Origin: Pseudarthrobacter sp. Fe7
Lineage (GTDB): Bacteria > Actinomycetota > Actinomycetes > Actinomycetales > Micrococcaceae
Direction of reading: 5' to 3'
Assembly (NCBI GenBank): GCA_024372495.1
Contig: CP099977.1
Coordinates: 4,092,001 to 4,156,000, forward strand
Length of the DNA stretch: 64,000 nt
Shown one piece after another: positions 15,087 through 25,013 of the stretch. Within the stretch, counting starts at the first letter, position 1; each line of letters starts with the position of its first letter. Both the position numbers and the translations under genes were made by a program. The notes beneath the pieces were generated by a model. The model had not been told where the DNA came from. It saw only the letters and a program-made list of their open reading frames with translations, and ran no database searches.

Positions 15087-16113
15087 CTACTTTTTTGCCG
15101 GCGGAGCCGTTGACCCCCGGGTTACCAGTTCCGTGCCCAGGCTCGATCCGCTGCGGCAGTTCCTCGTCGCCGTCGAGGTGCCGGAGCAGGGCACGCATCG
15201 CGGTCTCGGCCATCTGGACTACCGGCTGCCGGATGGTGGTCAGCCCGGGCTCGACCCATTCCGCGGCCGGGATGTCATCGAATCCAATGATGGAAAGATC
15301 CTCTGGAATGCGGAGCCCGGCAGCGCGCGCGGCACGGTAGGCTCCCAGGGCCTGGTCATCGTTGCCCGTAAAGATGGCGGTGGGCCGGTCCGGCAGGTCC
15401 AGCAGTTTCCGGGTTGCGGCCTCGCCTGCTTCGATGGAGAAGTCTCCTGGGACCATCAACCCCGGATCCAGTGCGATTCCGGCCCGGCGCAGCGCGGAAA
15501 TGTAGCCGTCCTCCCGGGCGCTGCTGCATTGCAGGTCCTCGCGGCCGCCGATCATGGCGATCCGCTTGTGCCCCAACTGCAGGAGATGATCCGTGGCTGA
15601 ATAGCCGCCCTCCCAGTTGGCCGCTCCCACGGTCATCAGGTCCGGCCCTGGCTGGCCCACCGGATCGATGAGCACCACGGGTATTCCCAGCGACTTCACG
15701 CGCTGGATCTGCTTGGCGTCCAGCTGGTACACAGCCATCAGCAGCCCGTCGGATTTCCGCTCCGCGAGGTTCGCAAGCCAGGGCCGGATCCGTGAGCCGT
15801 CCAGGCTCAGGCTGCTGACCACGGTCCCGTACCCGGCGTCCTGCGCCACGCGTTCGACGCCTTCGATGATCTCCAGCGCCCACTCGGAGCCCAGCCCGGG
15901 AAACACCAGGTCCACCAGCCCGGCTTTTTTCCTGCGCTTAGCCGGACGGCGCGCGTAATCGCGCCTGGCAATGATTTCCTCCACACGCGCCCGCGTCTCC
16001 GCTGCCACGTGCGCATGTCCGTTCAGGACCTTGGAAACCGTGGGGACGGAAACTCCCGCCTCGCGGGCAATCTCACTGATCGTCGCGCGCCCGGTGTCCT
16101 GCTTGCTCACCAC
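15087..16113 (-). CDS. LacI family transcriptional regulator (C-terminal frame break at 15140)
   Basis: The N-terminal helix-turn-helix is at residues 10-55 (ATISEIAREAGVSVPTVSKV), followed by a periplasmic-binding-protein-like sugar domain (TAIFTGNDDQALGAYRAAR, LSIIGFDDIPAAEWVEPGLT). Near the end the coding strand has GAGCCTGG. Without the extra C the tail reads IELGTELVTRGSTAPPAKK and stops at 15087, for 341 residues. GTG start. The gene lies 35 bases after the cupin gene in a minus-strand run with a DUF6807 protein and a Gfo/Idh/MocA dehydrogenase. It is the best candidate to bind the palindrome at 19109-19123 and similar sites before the GH3 and GH42 genes. The effector sugar is unknown. 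Confidence 0.9.
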
Positions 16114-16148
16114 GGAGACCGCCCTTTCACCCGGGTCACCGCCCGGAG

Positions 16149-16886
16149 CTAGTTATCGGAAAGTTCCCACGTCTGGATCCGGCCACACATGCCGTAAATT
16201 CTGCGGTTTTCCCGTTTTCCCATCGTAGTTCGCGCTTCCGACAGATAGATACTTTCCGCCGTGTCCAGAGAAGCCAGTTGTTCCCGGGTGACTTCCGCCT
16301 GGCGGGCAGCTCCCCGGCGAGCAGGGCGGCCCAGGTACTGGTCCGGTCAGAAACCAGCCGCGCGGCCGCGGCATGGAACGCTTCGAGTCCTTCCGGACCA
16401 GCAGCGAGCACATCCTGCTTCAACGCGAAATAGCCCTCAAGAGCCAAATCACGACGACGGCGGGCGGCTTCCTCCGCGGCGGCCAGTCCGGCGTCGGCGT
16501 CCTTGTGCTCAAGTGCCGCCGTGCGACGGTAGGTGGCGGAGTCGGCCAGATACCCGGGCGGAAACGTCATGACGGCGTCGCCGTGTTCGGGCAGGCCGGC
16601 GTTCTGCATCACAACAAGGATCTTCAGGTCACCCGACTCATTGATGGCACGGTGGACCGTGCCGGGCGTGAACCATAGCACCACTCCCGGTGACAGCGGT
16701 GTGGAGTTGAAGCCGCGTGAGTCCAAGGTTTCCAGCCGGCCCGAGCCCTCGAGCACCACGTAGGCTTCGGTCGAGGCCATGTGGACGTGCGGGGTCCCGC
16801 CGGCAGGCTCCGTCGGCTCCGGGCCAGTCGTAGATACTGATCTCGGACAGCCCCGTCGCGCCGGGAAAGGTGGAGCCCACGTTCAC
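16149..16886 (-). CDS. cupin domain protein (two compensating frame breaks)
   Basis: The GTG start at 16886 overlaps the stop of the DUF6807 gene (GTGTGA), which indicates translational coupling. The restored 245-residue protein has a cupin core at about 30-100 (GGTPHVHMASTEAYVVLEGS, PGTVHRAINESGDLKILVV) and a helical C-terminal part. Two breaks are needed to join the parts. One is an extra C in a CCC run near 16821 (WPEPTEPAGGTPH restored). The other is a missing base near 16306, next to an AGCTGG, after which the tail reads QAEVTREQLASLDTAESIYL and ends WELSDN. Its position between a sugar dehydrogenase and a LacI regulator suggests a sugar-binding or isomerase-like role; no enzyme activity can be assigned. 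Confidence 0.75.
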
Positions 16887-17863
16887 ACCCAGCTGCCGAG
16901 CGCTGCCTGCGCCGCACCCGCGAGCGCCTTGGCACGCGGCGCGTCCACCCCGCCGTCGGCAATGACCACGGCGTAACGGTACGTGAGCGGTACACCTTCC
17001 CGGAGCGGCACTTCCTCGCTGAAGAAGGGTGCCGAACCCAGGCAGGCGAACATGGAGGACCTGGCAAACCACTGGTTGGGCGCACCCGGATTTGAGCTGT
17101 CCTCCACGAACGCGATGGTGGATGACCGGCATGAGACATCGTGCTTGCCGGTGAAGGCGATCCACGGCGAACGGGTACCCATGAACTCGTCGGTTCCGCT
17201 GCCATCGGGGTTCCGGAACTCCCCGCCGGTGAAGGACCGTGGGCCGCGCCAGAACAGTCCGCCGTAACCGGCGTTGTCGCGGCCCTCCGTGGTGGGGCTG
17301 CCAATTCTGATCTCCGTGCCGGAAATGTTGCTCATCCGGGTCTCGAACAGGATGGCGTAGGCACCATCGGTTTCGCTGGGGCCCATGGCGGCCTCTTCAA
17401 GCATTTGGATGTTGAACCGGCGGCTTTCGGCGATGACCGGCGCGCCTTCCTGGGACGTCCAGGTGAGCGATTCCGATGCCGTAATTCCGTCCCCGGCTTG
17501 GTCGATTCCCGTGAAGGAAGCGTGTGTCATGGCGCCGTTGTTGTCCAGGTTGGCGTACTCGGTGGCGCGCGTGTAGGTGGCGCCGCCCCAGAAGTTGTGC
17601 GGCCCCACGTTGGGCAGCGCCCAGGAGAGGCCCTTGTGCCAAACGTGGTCCCACGGGCGCGAGATGGTTACCTCGTCGCCGCCCAATGTAGTGAGCGGAT
17701 GGAAGAACGGCCGCGGGCTCTCGTACTGGTGGTCCGCCGGCTTGTAGGTGTACGTGGCGATTGGCCTGCCGTTGGCGGTGAAGATGAGGGCTTTTCCATC
17801 GTCTTCAAAACTTAGTTGTGCCGTTGACGCGGCGGAAGGGACGGCTGCTGCGGAGGTGGTCAT
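16883..17863 (-). CDS. DUF6807 (PmoA-like) family protein
   Basis: This intact 326-residue protein matches the DUF6807/PmoA-like family found in sugar-utilisation clusters of actinobacteria and planctomycetes. Recognisable segments are YESPRPFFHPLTTLGGDEVT, RPWDHVWHKGLSWALPNVG and HNFWGGATY near the N-terminus. The ATG at 17863 is preceded by AAGGAG at a good distance, so the ten extra upstream codons are not used. Function is unknown. The conserved aromatic and histidine residues and the company of a Gfo/Idh/MocA dehydrogenase suggest carbohydrate chemistry. The gene overlaps the cupin gene by 4 bases and follows the dehydrogenase after 45 bases. Confidence 0.8.
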   Translation of the reverse strand: MTTSAAAVPSAASTAQLSFEDDGKALIFTANGRPIATYTYKPADHQYESPRPFFHPLTTLGGDEVTISRPWDHVWHKGLSWALPNVGPHNFWGGATYTRATEYANLDNNGAMTHASFTGIDQAGDGITASESLTWTSQEGAPVIAESRRFNIQMLEEAAMGPSETDGAYAILFETRMSNISGTEIRIGSPTTEGRDNAGYGGLFWRGPRSFTGGEFRNPDGSGTDEFMGTRSPWIAFTGKHDVSCRSSTIAFVEDSSNPGAPNQWFARSSMFACLGSAPFFSEEVPLREGVPLTYRYAVVIADGGVDAPRAKALAGAAQAALGSWV

Positions 17864-17908
17864 GATGGTGGCTCCTTGGAGGTTTGGGGTCAAACGCGGG
17901 CGGTGGAG

Positions 17909-19016
17909 TCAGTTGGCCAGTGCTGTGGCATCCAGGACGCTGCCGGCCAGCCCGTCACCGTCCATGCCGCCGTAGAACGGGTGGCCGGGGACAATGTCGC
18001 CGCGGCGCACGGACTGCCCGGTGAAGGCGGACGCGTAAATGGCGGCAGCGAGCCAATGTCTGCCGCGCGGAGTCCGCGCCGGCTGGAAGCGGGCGGCCGG
18101 CGTCGAGCGCGTCATACATGGCAAGGAACTGGGCTGAGTGGCCGCTTCCGCGTTCCAGTGGCTTGCCGTTCCATGCTGCAGCCACCTGGTCCTCATGGCC
18201 GGGTGCGCCGGTGATGGTCCAGTTGTCCGCGCTGTAGCCGTACAGGTGGCTCAGTTCCACGGTGGCGAACTCGCAGTCGATCCGGATGTCCGAGGTTTCC
18301 CGCGGCGAGAGCAACGAGTTGATGATGGTGGCCACGGCACCGTTGCTGAAGCGCACCAGCGCGGCGGACAGATCCTCCGTGGACGTGGCCCGCGCCTGCC
18401 TGCCGGCGATTGCCGTGACCTCCTCCCAGGGCCCCAGCAGGTGCAGGAGCAGATCGAACTGGTGGATTCCGTGGCCCATGGTGGGTCCGCCGCCTTCAGC
18501 GCTCCAGGTTCCCCGCCAAGGCAAGTCCCAGTAACTGTCAGGCCGGTACCAGAGGGTGTCGCACCGGGCCACCAGGGGCCGGCCAAACCCGGGACCGCCG
18601 ATCAGCTGCCGTGCTGCGGCGGAGGCGTCCCCGAACCGGTGCTGGAACACACAGGTGAACTGCGCGCCGCCCCTGGCCTGTGCCGTCTCGAGCCGGTCGA
18701 AATCCGCCAGGCTTAGGGCGGGAGGCTTCTCGGAGAGGACCTGGACGCCTGCTTCAAGGCATTCAAGGGCCTGGTCGATGTGGAACATCGGCGGGGTGCA
18801 AAGGTGGACGATGTCCGGTTTGGCCTCTGCCAGCAGCTGGGCCAGCGTGAGATAGGTGTTGGGAATTCCATGCTTCGCTGCGAAGGAATCCAGGCGGCCC
18901 TGGTCCACGTCGCAGGCCGCCACCAGTTCCGCCCGGCCGCCGGTCCTGGCCAGATTATCCGCGTGGATCGCTGCGATTCCGCCGGTTCCCACGATGGCCA
19001 CTCTGTACGTCCGCAT
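17909..19016 (-). CDS. Gfo/Idh/MocA family NAD(P)-dependent sugar dehydrogenase (frame broken near 18052)
   Basis: The Rossmann fold starts with VAIVGTGGIAAIHADNLA. The EKP motif (SEKPPALSLADFD, catalytic Lys) and the substrate-site segment GHGIHQFDLLLHLLG are intact. Near 18052 the frame shifts from DSARQTL to AAAIYASAFTGQSV. The family normally has two or three residues here (e.g. LEL), so a 2-base loss from a GAGCTC (leaving GCTC) is the best fit, though a one-base change is possible. The restored length is about 369 residues. It oxidises or epimerises a sugar with NAD(P). It is first in the minus-strand run dehydrogenase, DUF6807, cupin, LacI. A good Shine-Dalgarno (GGAGAGA) precedes the ATG. 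Confidence 0.87.
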
Positions 19017-19108
19017 TCTCTCTCCGTCGTTGCAGTGAAATTTGGGTAGGCCCGGTTGTCGGCCCAGGGGTGGCCGTCGCCTGTAACGCCTTCCGGCCGG
19101 GCTCCGAA

Positions 19109-19123
19109 ATGGAAAGTTTCCAT
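19109..19123. promoter_or_regulatory. palindrome ATGGAAAGTTTCCAT, candidate LacI-family operator
   Basis: A perfect 15-base palindrome in the divergent promoter region between the Gfo/Idh/MocA operon (minus) and the GH3 gene (plus). GAAA...TTTC half-sites recur at 19223-19241 and upstream of the GH42 gene at 28139-28157 and 28310-28319. The LacI regulator encoded at 15087-16113 is the natural candidate. Confidence 0.55.
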
Positions 19124-19222
19124 AGCCGGTCCGATGTTTCCGATAGCCACTTGAGCACTAGAAAGCGGCTCAAGACCAACCGTAGGAAGGTTTCAACAAG
19201 ATAGTCAAGGTCTTCACCCCTA

Positions 19223-19241
19223 GAAACTAAACGTAATTTTC
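19223..19241. promoter_or_regulatory. second GAAACTA-TTTC site before the GH3 gene
   Basis: GAAACTAAACGTAATTTTC shares the skeleton GAAACTA(N8)TTTC with 28139-28157 before the GH42 operon. It is followed at once by CTTTCTTAGAAAC. The site is 43 bases before the GH3 start, where a repressor would block transcription. Weaker than the perfect palindrome at 19109. Confidence 0.4.
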
Positions 19242-19283
19242 TGATACTTTCTTAGAAACTTCTTCCGATCCAAGGAGACGCGC

Positions 19284-21656
19284 GTGACCAGCGGTGCCGC
19301 CGAAAAGCAAGCCTTCCCTCCGCCCGCGGCCGGTAGCGGGCCACGTTCCGCCACTGCAGGCTTTTCCGTCGAAGAGCTGGTGCAGCAGATGACGCTGGAG
19401 GAAAAGCTCGCCCAACTCGTGGGGGTATGGGTCAACGCGTCCACGGACGGCGACTCCGTGGCCCCGCTGCAGGACGAGATGGCCGGTGACGTCAGGTCTT
19501 GGGAGGACGTCATCTCCACCGGGCTTGGCCAGATCACCCGCATGTACGGCACCGTCCCGCTGGAACCGATTGAGGGCGCGCGCAGGCTGGCCGCCGCCCA
19601 GGAACAGATCATGGCAGCTTCCCGGTTCCGGATCCCTGCACAGGTGCACGAGGAATGCCTGGCCGGCCTGGCCGCCTGGAAAGCCACGGCCTTTCCGGTG
19701 CCGTTGGCGTGGGGCGCTACTTTCAATCCCGTGTTGGTGCGCCGGATGGCGGGGTTGATCGGTGCCCAGATGCGGCAACTGGGCGTCCACCAGGGCCTGG
19801 CTCCCGTGCTGGATGTGGTGCGCGACCTCCGCTGGGGCCGGGTAGAGGAAACCATCGGTGAGGACCCCTACCTGGTGGGTACCGTTGCGAGCTCCTACGT
19901 GGCCGGGCTGGAAGAAGCGGGAATCGTAGCAACGCTCAAGCACTTCGTGGGCTATTCCGCCTCGCGTGCCGGACGGAACCACGCGCCCGTATCCATGGGC
20001 CCGCGCGAACTCGCCGATGTCATGCTTCCCCCATTCGAGCTGGCCATCAAGCACGGCGGCGCCCGGTCCGTGATGCACGCCTACACGGACACAGACGGCG
20101 TCCCTGCGGCCGCCAACCGCGCCCTGCTCACCTCGCTGCTGCGGGACGAGTGGGGCTTCGCCGGAACGGTGGTGGCGGACTATTTCGGCGTCGCTTTCCT
20201 GAACGTCACGCACGGCGTCGCCGCCGACTCGGGCGAAGCCGCTGCCCTGGCACTGCAGGCCGGCGTGGATGTGGAATTGCCCACCGTGAACTGCTACGGC
20301 ATGCCGCTGCTGGAGCGGGTGCGTTCAGGTGCAGTGCCCGAATCCCTTGTGGACACCGCACTGCGCCGGGTACTGCGGCAAAAGCAGGAAGCCGGGCTCC
20401 TTGCGCCGGATTTCAACGCCGCTCCCCCGGTCATCGCCGCCGGCGCAATCGACCTGGACCCGGCCGGCCACCGGGCGCTGGCCCGCGAGATGGCGGCGCA
20501 ATCCCTGGTGCTGCTTACCAACAGGACGCACGACGGCGGGCCAAGCCTGCCGCTGCCGGCCGCGGCGTCGCTTGGCGTGGTGGGGCCGCTGGCGCATGAC
20601 CCGTTCGCCATGCTTGGCTGCTACTCCTTTGACGCCCACGTTGGTGCATCCCATCCGGACGTCCCCATGGGCATCCGGGTGCCCACCGTGGCCGGCGCAG
20701 CAGAAGAACGCTTTGGGCCGGTACGGTCCGCGGCCACGGGAACGTGCGAGGCCATTAGCGGGGAGCAGATCGCCGAGGCGTGCCGCATCGCTGCCTCGGT
20801 GGACACCTGCGTCATCGTTGTGGGCGACAACGCCGGCCTCTTCGGCCGCGGCACCTCCGGCGAAGGCAATGACGCGGCGGATCTTCAGCTTCCCGGCGAC
20901 CAGCACCACATGCTGGACCGCGTGCTGGCGGCCGCCGCTGCTGCGGGCACGCGCGCCATCGTCGTGGTTCTCAGCGGCAGGCCGTATGCCCTGGGTGGGT
21001 TCGTGGAACGTGCCGGTGCAGTGGTGCAGGGGTTCTTCCCGGGCGAGGAGGGTGCCGAAGCCCTGTGGGATGTGCTGTCAGGCGTGGTGAACCCGTCCGG
21101 CAAGCTTCCCGTCTCTGTTCCCCGGACCTCCGGCGGCCAGCCGGGCACGTACCTGCACAGCCGCCTGGCCGGCCCCTCCGGCGTCAGCGCGCTGGATCCG
21201 TCACCGCTGTTCGGTTTCGGCCACGGTCTTTCCTACACCGCGTTCGAATTCTCCGGCCACGCAACCAGCGCGCCCACCATGTCCACGTCCGGCGCCGTCA
21301 GCGTGGCACTCACAGTGGCCAACACCGGCGCTGTGGACGGCGCCGAAGTGGTGCAGCTGTACCTGGAGGACCCGGTGGGCGAGGTTGTCCGACCGATGCG
21401 CGAGCTGATCGGCTACGCCCGGGTGGAACTCGCCGCCGGCGCCTCGGCCAAGGTGGAATTCTCCGTGCATGCGGACCGGACGTCGTTCACGGGCGTGGAC
21501 CTGAAAAGGGTGGTCACGCCCGGCCTGGTGAAGCTGCATGTAGCCACGTCCAGCACCGAAGATGTCCACACGCACGAGCTGATCCTGCATGGCGGGCGCC
21601 GCGTGGTGGGTTTCGACCGGGAGATGCTGACGCCGGTAACGGTGACGCAGCAATAG
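19284..21656 (+). CDS. glycoside hydrolase family 3 (beta-glucosidase/beta-xylosidase type)
   Basis: This intact 790-residue protein has the N-terminal GH3 TIM-barrel (MTLEEKLAQLVG, KHFVGYSASRAGRNHAP, and nucleophile Asp in GTVVADYFGVAFLN). The middle is the GH3 C-terminal alpha/beta domain (SLVLLTNRTHD, VIVVGDNAGLFGRGTSGEGN). A fibronectin-III-like domain follows (LTVANTGAVDGAEVVQLYLE). There is no signal peptide, so it acts on imported oligosaccharides. The GTG start at 19284 has AAGGAG six bases before it. It removes terminal beta-linked sugars; which sugar is not decidable here. The gene diverges from the Gfo/Idh/MocA operon and converges on the yesL-like gene. The candidate operators upstream suggest control by the nearby LacI regulator. 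Confidence 0.93.
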   Translation: MTSGAAEKQAFPPPAAGSGPRSATAGFSVEELVQQMTLEEKLAQLVGVWVNASTDGDSVAPLQDEMAGDVRSWEDVISTGLGQITRMYGTVPLEPIEGARRLAAAQEQIMAASRFRIPAQVHEECLAGLAAWKATAFPVPLAWGATFNPVLVRRMAGLIGAQMRQLGVHQGLAPVLDVVRDLRWGRVEETIGEDPYLVGTVASSYVAGLEEAGIVATLKHFVGYSASRAGRNHAPVSMGPRELADVMLPPFELAIKHGGARSVMHAYTDTDGVPAAANRALLTSLLRDEWGFAGTVVADYFGVAFLNVTHGVAADSGEAAALALQAGVDVELPTVNCYGMPLLERVRSGAVPESLVDTALRRVLRQKQEAGLLAPDFNAAPPVIAAGAIDLDPAGHRALAREMAAQSLVLLTNRTHDGGPSLPLPAAASLGVVGPLAHDPFAMLGCYSFDAHVGASHPDVPMGIRVPTVAGAAEERFGPVRSAATGTCEAISGEQIAEACRIAASVDTCVIVVGDNAGLFGRGTSGEGNDAADLQLPGDQHHMLDRVLAAAAAAGTRAIVVVLSGRPYALGGFVERAGAVVQGFFPGEEGAEALWDVLSGVVNPSGKLPVSVPRTSGGQPGTYLHSRLAGPSGVSALDPSPLFGFGHGLSYTAFEFSGHATSAPTMSTSGAVSVALTVANTGAVDGAEVVQLYLEDPVGEVVRPMRELIGYARVELAAGASAKVEFSVHADRTSFTGVDLKRVVTPGLVKLHVATSSTEDVHTHELILHGGRRVVGFDREMLTPVTVTQQ

Positions 21657-21668
21657 GGTCCACACCCG

Positions 21669-22373
21669 TTATTGAGCGGTGAACTTCTCCTCCACCAGCT
21701 CCAGCAGCGGGCGGGAGTTCAGGCATACCAGGAACACCACGGGCCCGGCGAGGAACGGGGACAGGTACGCGGTGGTCACCAGCAGCAGGGTGGCGGCGAC
21801 GAACATGATGCCCATGTTGCCCAGCGATACCCGTTTCCGGGCGCTGAAGCTGTATAGGGAGAGCCGGTAGAGGTCGCGGGTCCGGAATGAGAAACGGGAG
21901 AGCAGCAGCAACGCATTCATGCCCGCGGTGGCCACCATCAGCGCAAGAACCAGAAGCGCCAGCCGGAGCTCTGGTCCGGCAGGAGTGCCTGGGCCCAGGG
22001 AGGGCAGCCCTGCGAGGTTGACCGCGATAACGGCCAGGACCAGGAGGTACGGCAACCAGACCTGCAGGGCCTGGCCCGCGTTCATCCGGTAACCGCGGAC
22101 GAAGTCCCGGTACACGCTTCCTTCGTGGCCGGCGGCCACCCGGTTGAACGCATACATGCACGCCACCAGTGACGGACCCGCCGGAACCAGTGCCGGCAGG
22201 ACCACCCAGCTCCCAGCGAATGGCGCGGCAAACAGTCCCGCCAGCAGCAAAACATTCGCGAGCACCAGCAGGGCTGAGCCTGCCATCACACCGGCAACGG
22301 TGCCGGCCGCCCTGAACAGGGGGCCGGCACCGTACTCCGCCTTCTTCTGTACCACCAACTGCCTTTCCGTCAC
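21669..22373 (-). CDS. YesL family (DUF624) membrane protein
   Basis: This 234-residue protein has five or six hydrophobic segments (LLVLANVLLLAGLFAAPFAG, WLPYLLVLAVIAVNLAGLPS, ATLLLVTTAYLSPFLAGPVV). It matches DUF624/YesL, a family found beside LplB/YtcP-type sugar importers in Gram-positive bacteria, including the Bacillus rhamnogalacturonan operon. Its function is not established; it probably assists transport. GTG start with GGAAAG close by. It is the last gene of the operon GH42-permease-permease-binding protein-yesL, 31 bases after the binding-protein gene. Confidence 0.85.
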   Translation of the reverse strand: MTERQLVVQKKAEYGAGPLFRAAGTVAGVMAGSALLVLANVLLLAGLFAAPFAGSWVVLPALVPAGPSLVACMYAFNRVAAGHEGSVYRDFVRGYRMNAGQALQVWLPYLLVLAVIAVNLAGLPSLGPGTPAGPELRLALLVLALMVATAGMNALLLLSRFSFRTRDLYRLSLYSFSARKRVSLGNMGIMFVAATLLLVTTAYLSPFLAGPVVFLVCLNSRPLLELVEEKFTAQ

Positions 22374-22404
22374 GGCAGCAAGCCCGCTGCCGCCGTCGTA
22401 CGCC

Positions 22405-24024
22405 CTACTTCTTGTCCGCGTACGCCTTGTACGCCTTGTTGGCCAAATCTACATACTTGCCCATGCCTTTGCCGTCCAGGCTCCTTCACGTAGGCATCGA
22501 ACTCGGAGAGGGGCCGCTGCCCGGTGATGAACTTCAGGGTGTTCTGCTTGACGTGGTCCTTCAGTGGGGTCAGCGTAAGGGTGGCCTGCTCACGGTCCGC
22601 GTCGCTGTAGGGCACCGGCGGTGAGACGGGGCGGGGGTTTTGCTCTTCATGGCCTTCTGGAAAGCCAGTTCCTCAGCATCGAAAGTGGACTGCAGGAGGT
22701 CCGTGGTGCCGCCGTAGGCAAAGTTGCCGCCGGAGAATCCGTAGTCCACCCGCAGGTCCTTGGTGCCGGCCGGGTTCAGGCCCTGGAAGTTGATGTCCTT
22801 GGCCAGGACCCGCTTGCCGCCCTCTTTGGTGTACGTGGTGCCCTGCACGCCCCACTTGGCGAACTCCTGCCCGGCGTCGCTGTAGAACAGCCAGTCGATG
22901 TACTGCATCAGCGCCACGAAGCTGTCCTTGTCCTTCACGGACGAGTTCAGCATGATGCCGTTCTCCAGCCGTGACCCGCCGATGATGTTGCCCGCGGGGC
23001 CGCCGGGGACCGTTATCTTGCCGACGGTGAAGTTGCCCTTGCCCAGGGACTGCTCCATGGACGTGCGGTACGTGATGATGTTCTGGGAGTTGGCGCTGAT
23101 CACGAACGACTTCCCGGAGGTGAACTTCTGAATGGCCGAATCGTCGGTCTGGGTGAAGCTTTCCGGGTCCATCAGGCCTTCGGAGACCAGCGAGTTGAAG
23201 TACGTCAGCAGGTCCTTGAACGCCGGGGTGCTGGAGGCGAACTCGAATTGCTTCTTGGAATCGTTGAAGGCCAGGCCGTCCACCAGGCCCCAGCCGGCGA
23301 CGGTGCCGAAGGCAGTGCCGGCAATGTTGAGCACGCTGTTGCCGTTGAAGCGGTCCGAGAAGGGCACCACGTCCGGGTGGGCCTTCTTCAGGGCACGCAG
23401 CACGTCCCGGAACTCGTCCCAGGTCTTGGGTTCGGCGAGGCTTTCCTTCTGCAGGATGTCCTTGCGGAACGCCAGGGAGTAGTCCGGCCACAGCTCCTCG
23501 TGCAGGCCCGGCAGGACGTAGTACTTGCCGTCCTGCTGCGTGAGTCCGGCGATTTCCGGCTCCAGCTTCCACTTCTTCACCTTGTCCTGGAAGTGCGGCA
23601 TCAGGTCCACGTAGTCGCTGACCGGCAGCACGGCCCCGGAGGACACGAAGGCCGATTCCTCGCCGGGATAGGTCTTGGCGATGATCTCCGGAGCCTTACC
23701 GGAACTGATGAGCAGGCTGCGCTTCTGGGTATAGTCGGCGAACGGCACCACCGTGGCATCAAGGGTGACGTTGTTGTCACTGGCCATCTTGGTGAACAGC
23801 AGCCAGTCCTTCTTATAGGGGTACGTGGGCTGGTCGCTAAACAGGAAGCTGTAGGTCAGAGGGGTGGTCGCCTTGAACGTGTCCCCCAGCTTGAAGCTGT
23901 CCATGGCGCCGGTGCGGGCTTTGGAGGTATCGGCTTTGCTGCTGGATTCGGAGTCACAGCCTGCCAGCACCAGGCCGAAGGCTGTGAGCGCGGAGAGGCC
24001 GAGGAAGTCTCGTCTGCGGATCAT
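22405..24024 (-). CDS. extracellular solute-binding lipoprotein of an LplB/YtcP-type sugar importer (two frame breaks)
   Basis: The ATG at 24024 has AAAGGA upstream and starts a signal peptide with a Tat-like RRRDFLGL and lipobox VLAGC, so the product is a lipoprotein. The restored protein is 539 residues, typical of the large binding proteins that pair with LplB and YtcP. Two breaks lie near the C-terminus. One base is missing near 22627 (TPAPVSPPVPYSDADRE restored). There is an extra C at 22479-22480 in GAGCCTGG (VKELDGKGMGKYVDLANKAY restored, end YADKK). The ligand should be an oligosaccharide whose beta-linkage the neighbouring GH42 and GH3 enzymes cut. Confidence 0.9.
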
Positions 24025-24045
24025 GGGTTTTCCTTTCATAACGGG

Positions 24046-25002
24046 TTATTCCTTGACGGAGCCGAGCATGACGCCCGAAAAGAAGTACTTCTGGACGAAC
24101 GGGTAGACGCACAGAATGGGGATGACGGTAAGGACGATGGTCACGGACTGGATATTCGCGGCGATCTGGCCCATGTTCTCCGTGGTGCCACCGGCCGAGC
24201 CTGCTGTGGTGACCCCGGCGATCATGTTGCGCAGGTAGATGGTCACCGGGAACAGTTCCGGCTTGTCCAGGTAGAGGAACGCCTGGAACCAGGAGTTCCA
24301 GTTGGCTACGGCGTAGAAGAGCACCATGGTGGCAACGATGGCCTTGCTCAACGGCAGGACCACCTTGAACAGGACGCCGTACTGGGTGAGGCCGTCGATG
24401 GCCGCCGCTTCCTCCAGCTCCCGCGGCATGTTCTCGAAGAACGACTTCATGATGAGCAGGTTGAAGACGCTGATGGCGTTCGGCAGCACCACGGCCCACA
24501 GGGTGTCACGCAGGCCCAGCGAGCTGATGAGCACGTAGTTCGGGATCAGGCCGCCGTTGAAGAACATGGTGAATACGGCGATGCCGATGAATACGCTGCG
24601 GCCCTTCAGGTCCTTCTTGGCGATGGCGTAGGCGAAGGACGTGGTGAGCACCATGGAGATGGCCGTAGCCACCACCGTATAGAGAACCGTGTTGCCGTAG
24701 TTACGCCAGAACGTCGAATCAGCGAGGATCAACTTGTAGGTCTCGATATTGAAGCCCATCGGGAACAGGTTGACCTGGCCGGCGTTGATGAAGCCTTCGC
24801 TGGAAAAGCTTTGGGCCAGGATGTTCAGGAACGGGTACAGGGTCAGGAACACCACAACCAGCAGGAACGCCAGGTTGGCTACCCGGAATACCCGCATGCC
24901 GCGGGAGACCTTCATGTCCTTGATCAGGACCCCGGTCTCTTTCGCACCGTTCCTCCTCCCGGCCCGGTCCAGGACACTTTCCTTCATGGTTGCCGCTTTC
25001 AC
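24046..25002 (-). CDS. carbohydrate ABC transporter permease, YtcP/MalG type
   Basis: This intact protein of about 318 residues has six membrane spans and the permease EAA loop (ELEEAAAIDGLTQYGVLFKVVLPL) that contacts the ATPase. The N-terminal span is LAFLLVVVFLTLYPFLNILAQ and the C-terminal end is FFSGVMLGSVKE. The GTG at 25002 (with GAAAGGGG before it) lies 11 bases after the lplB-like stop; the ATG at 24987 is an alternative. It partners the permease at 25014-25993 and the binding protein at 22405-24024. No ATPase is encoded nearby. Confidence 0.92.
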   Translation of the reverse strand: MKAATMKESVLDRAGRRNGAKETGVLIKDMKVSRGMRVFRVANLAFLLVVVFLTLYPFLNILAQSFSSEGFINAGQVNLFPMGFNIETYKLILADSTFWRNYGNTVLYTVVATAISMVLTTSFAYAIAKKDLKGRSVFIGIAVFTMFFNGGLIPNYVLISSLGLRDTLWAVVLPNAISVFNLLIMKSFFENMPRELEEAAAIDGLTQYGVLFKVVLPLSKAIVATMVLFYAVANWNSWFQAFLYLDKPELFPVTIYLRNMIAGVTTAGSAGGTTENMGQIAANIQSVTIVLTVIPILCVYPFVQKYFFSGVMLGSVKE

Positions 25003-25013
25003 TGCCGCCCCTT

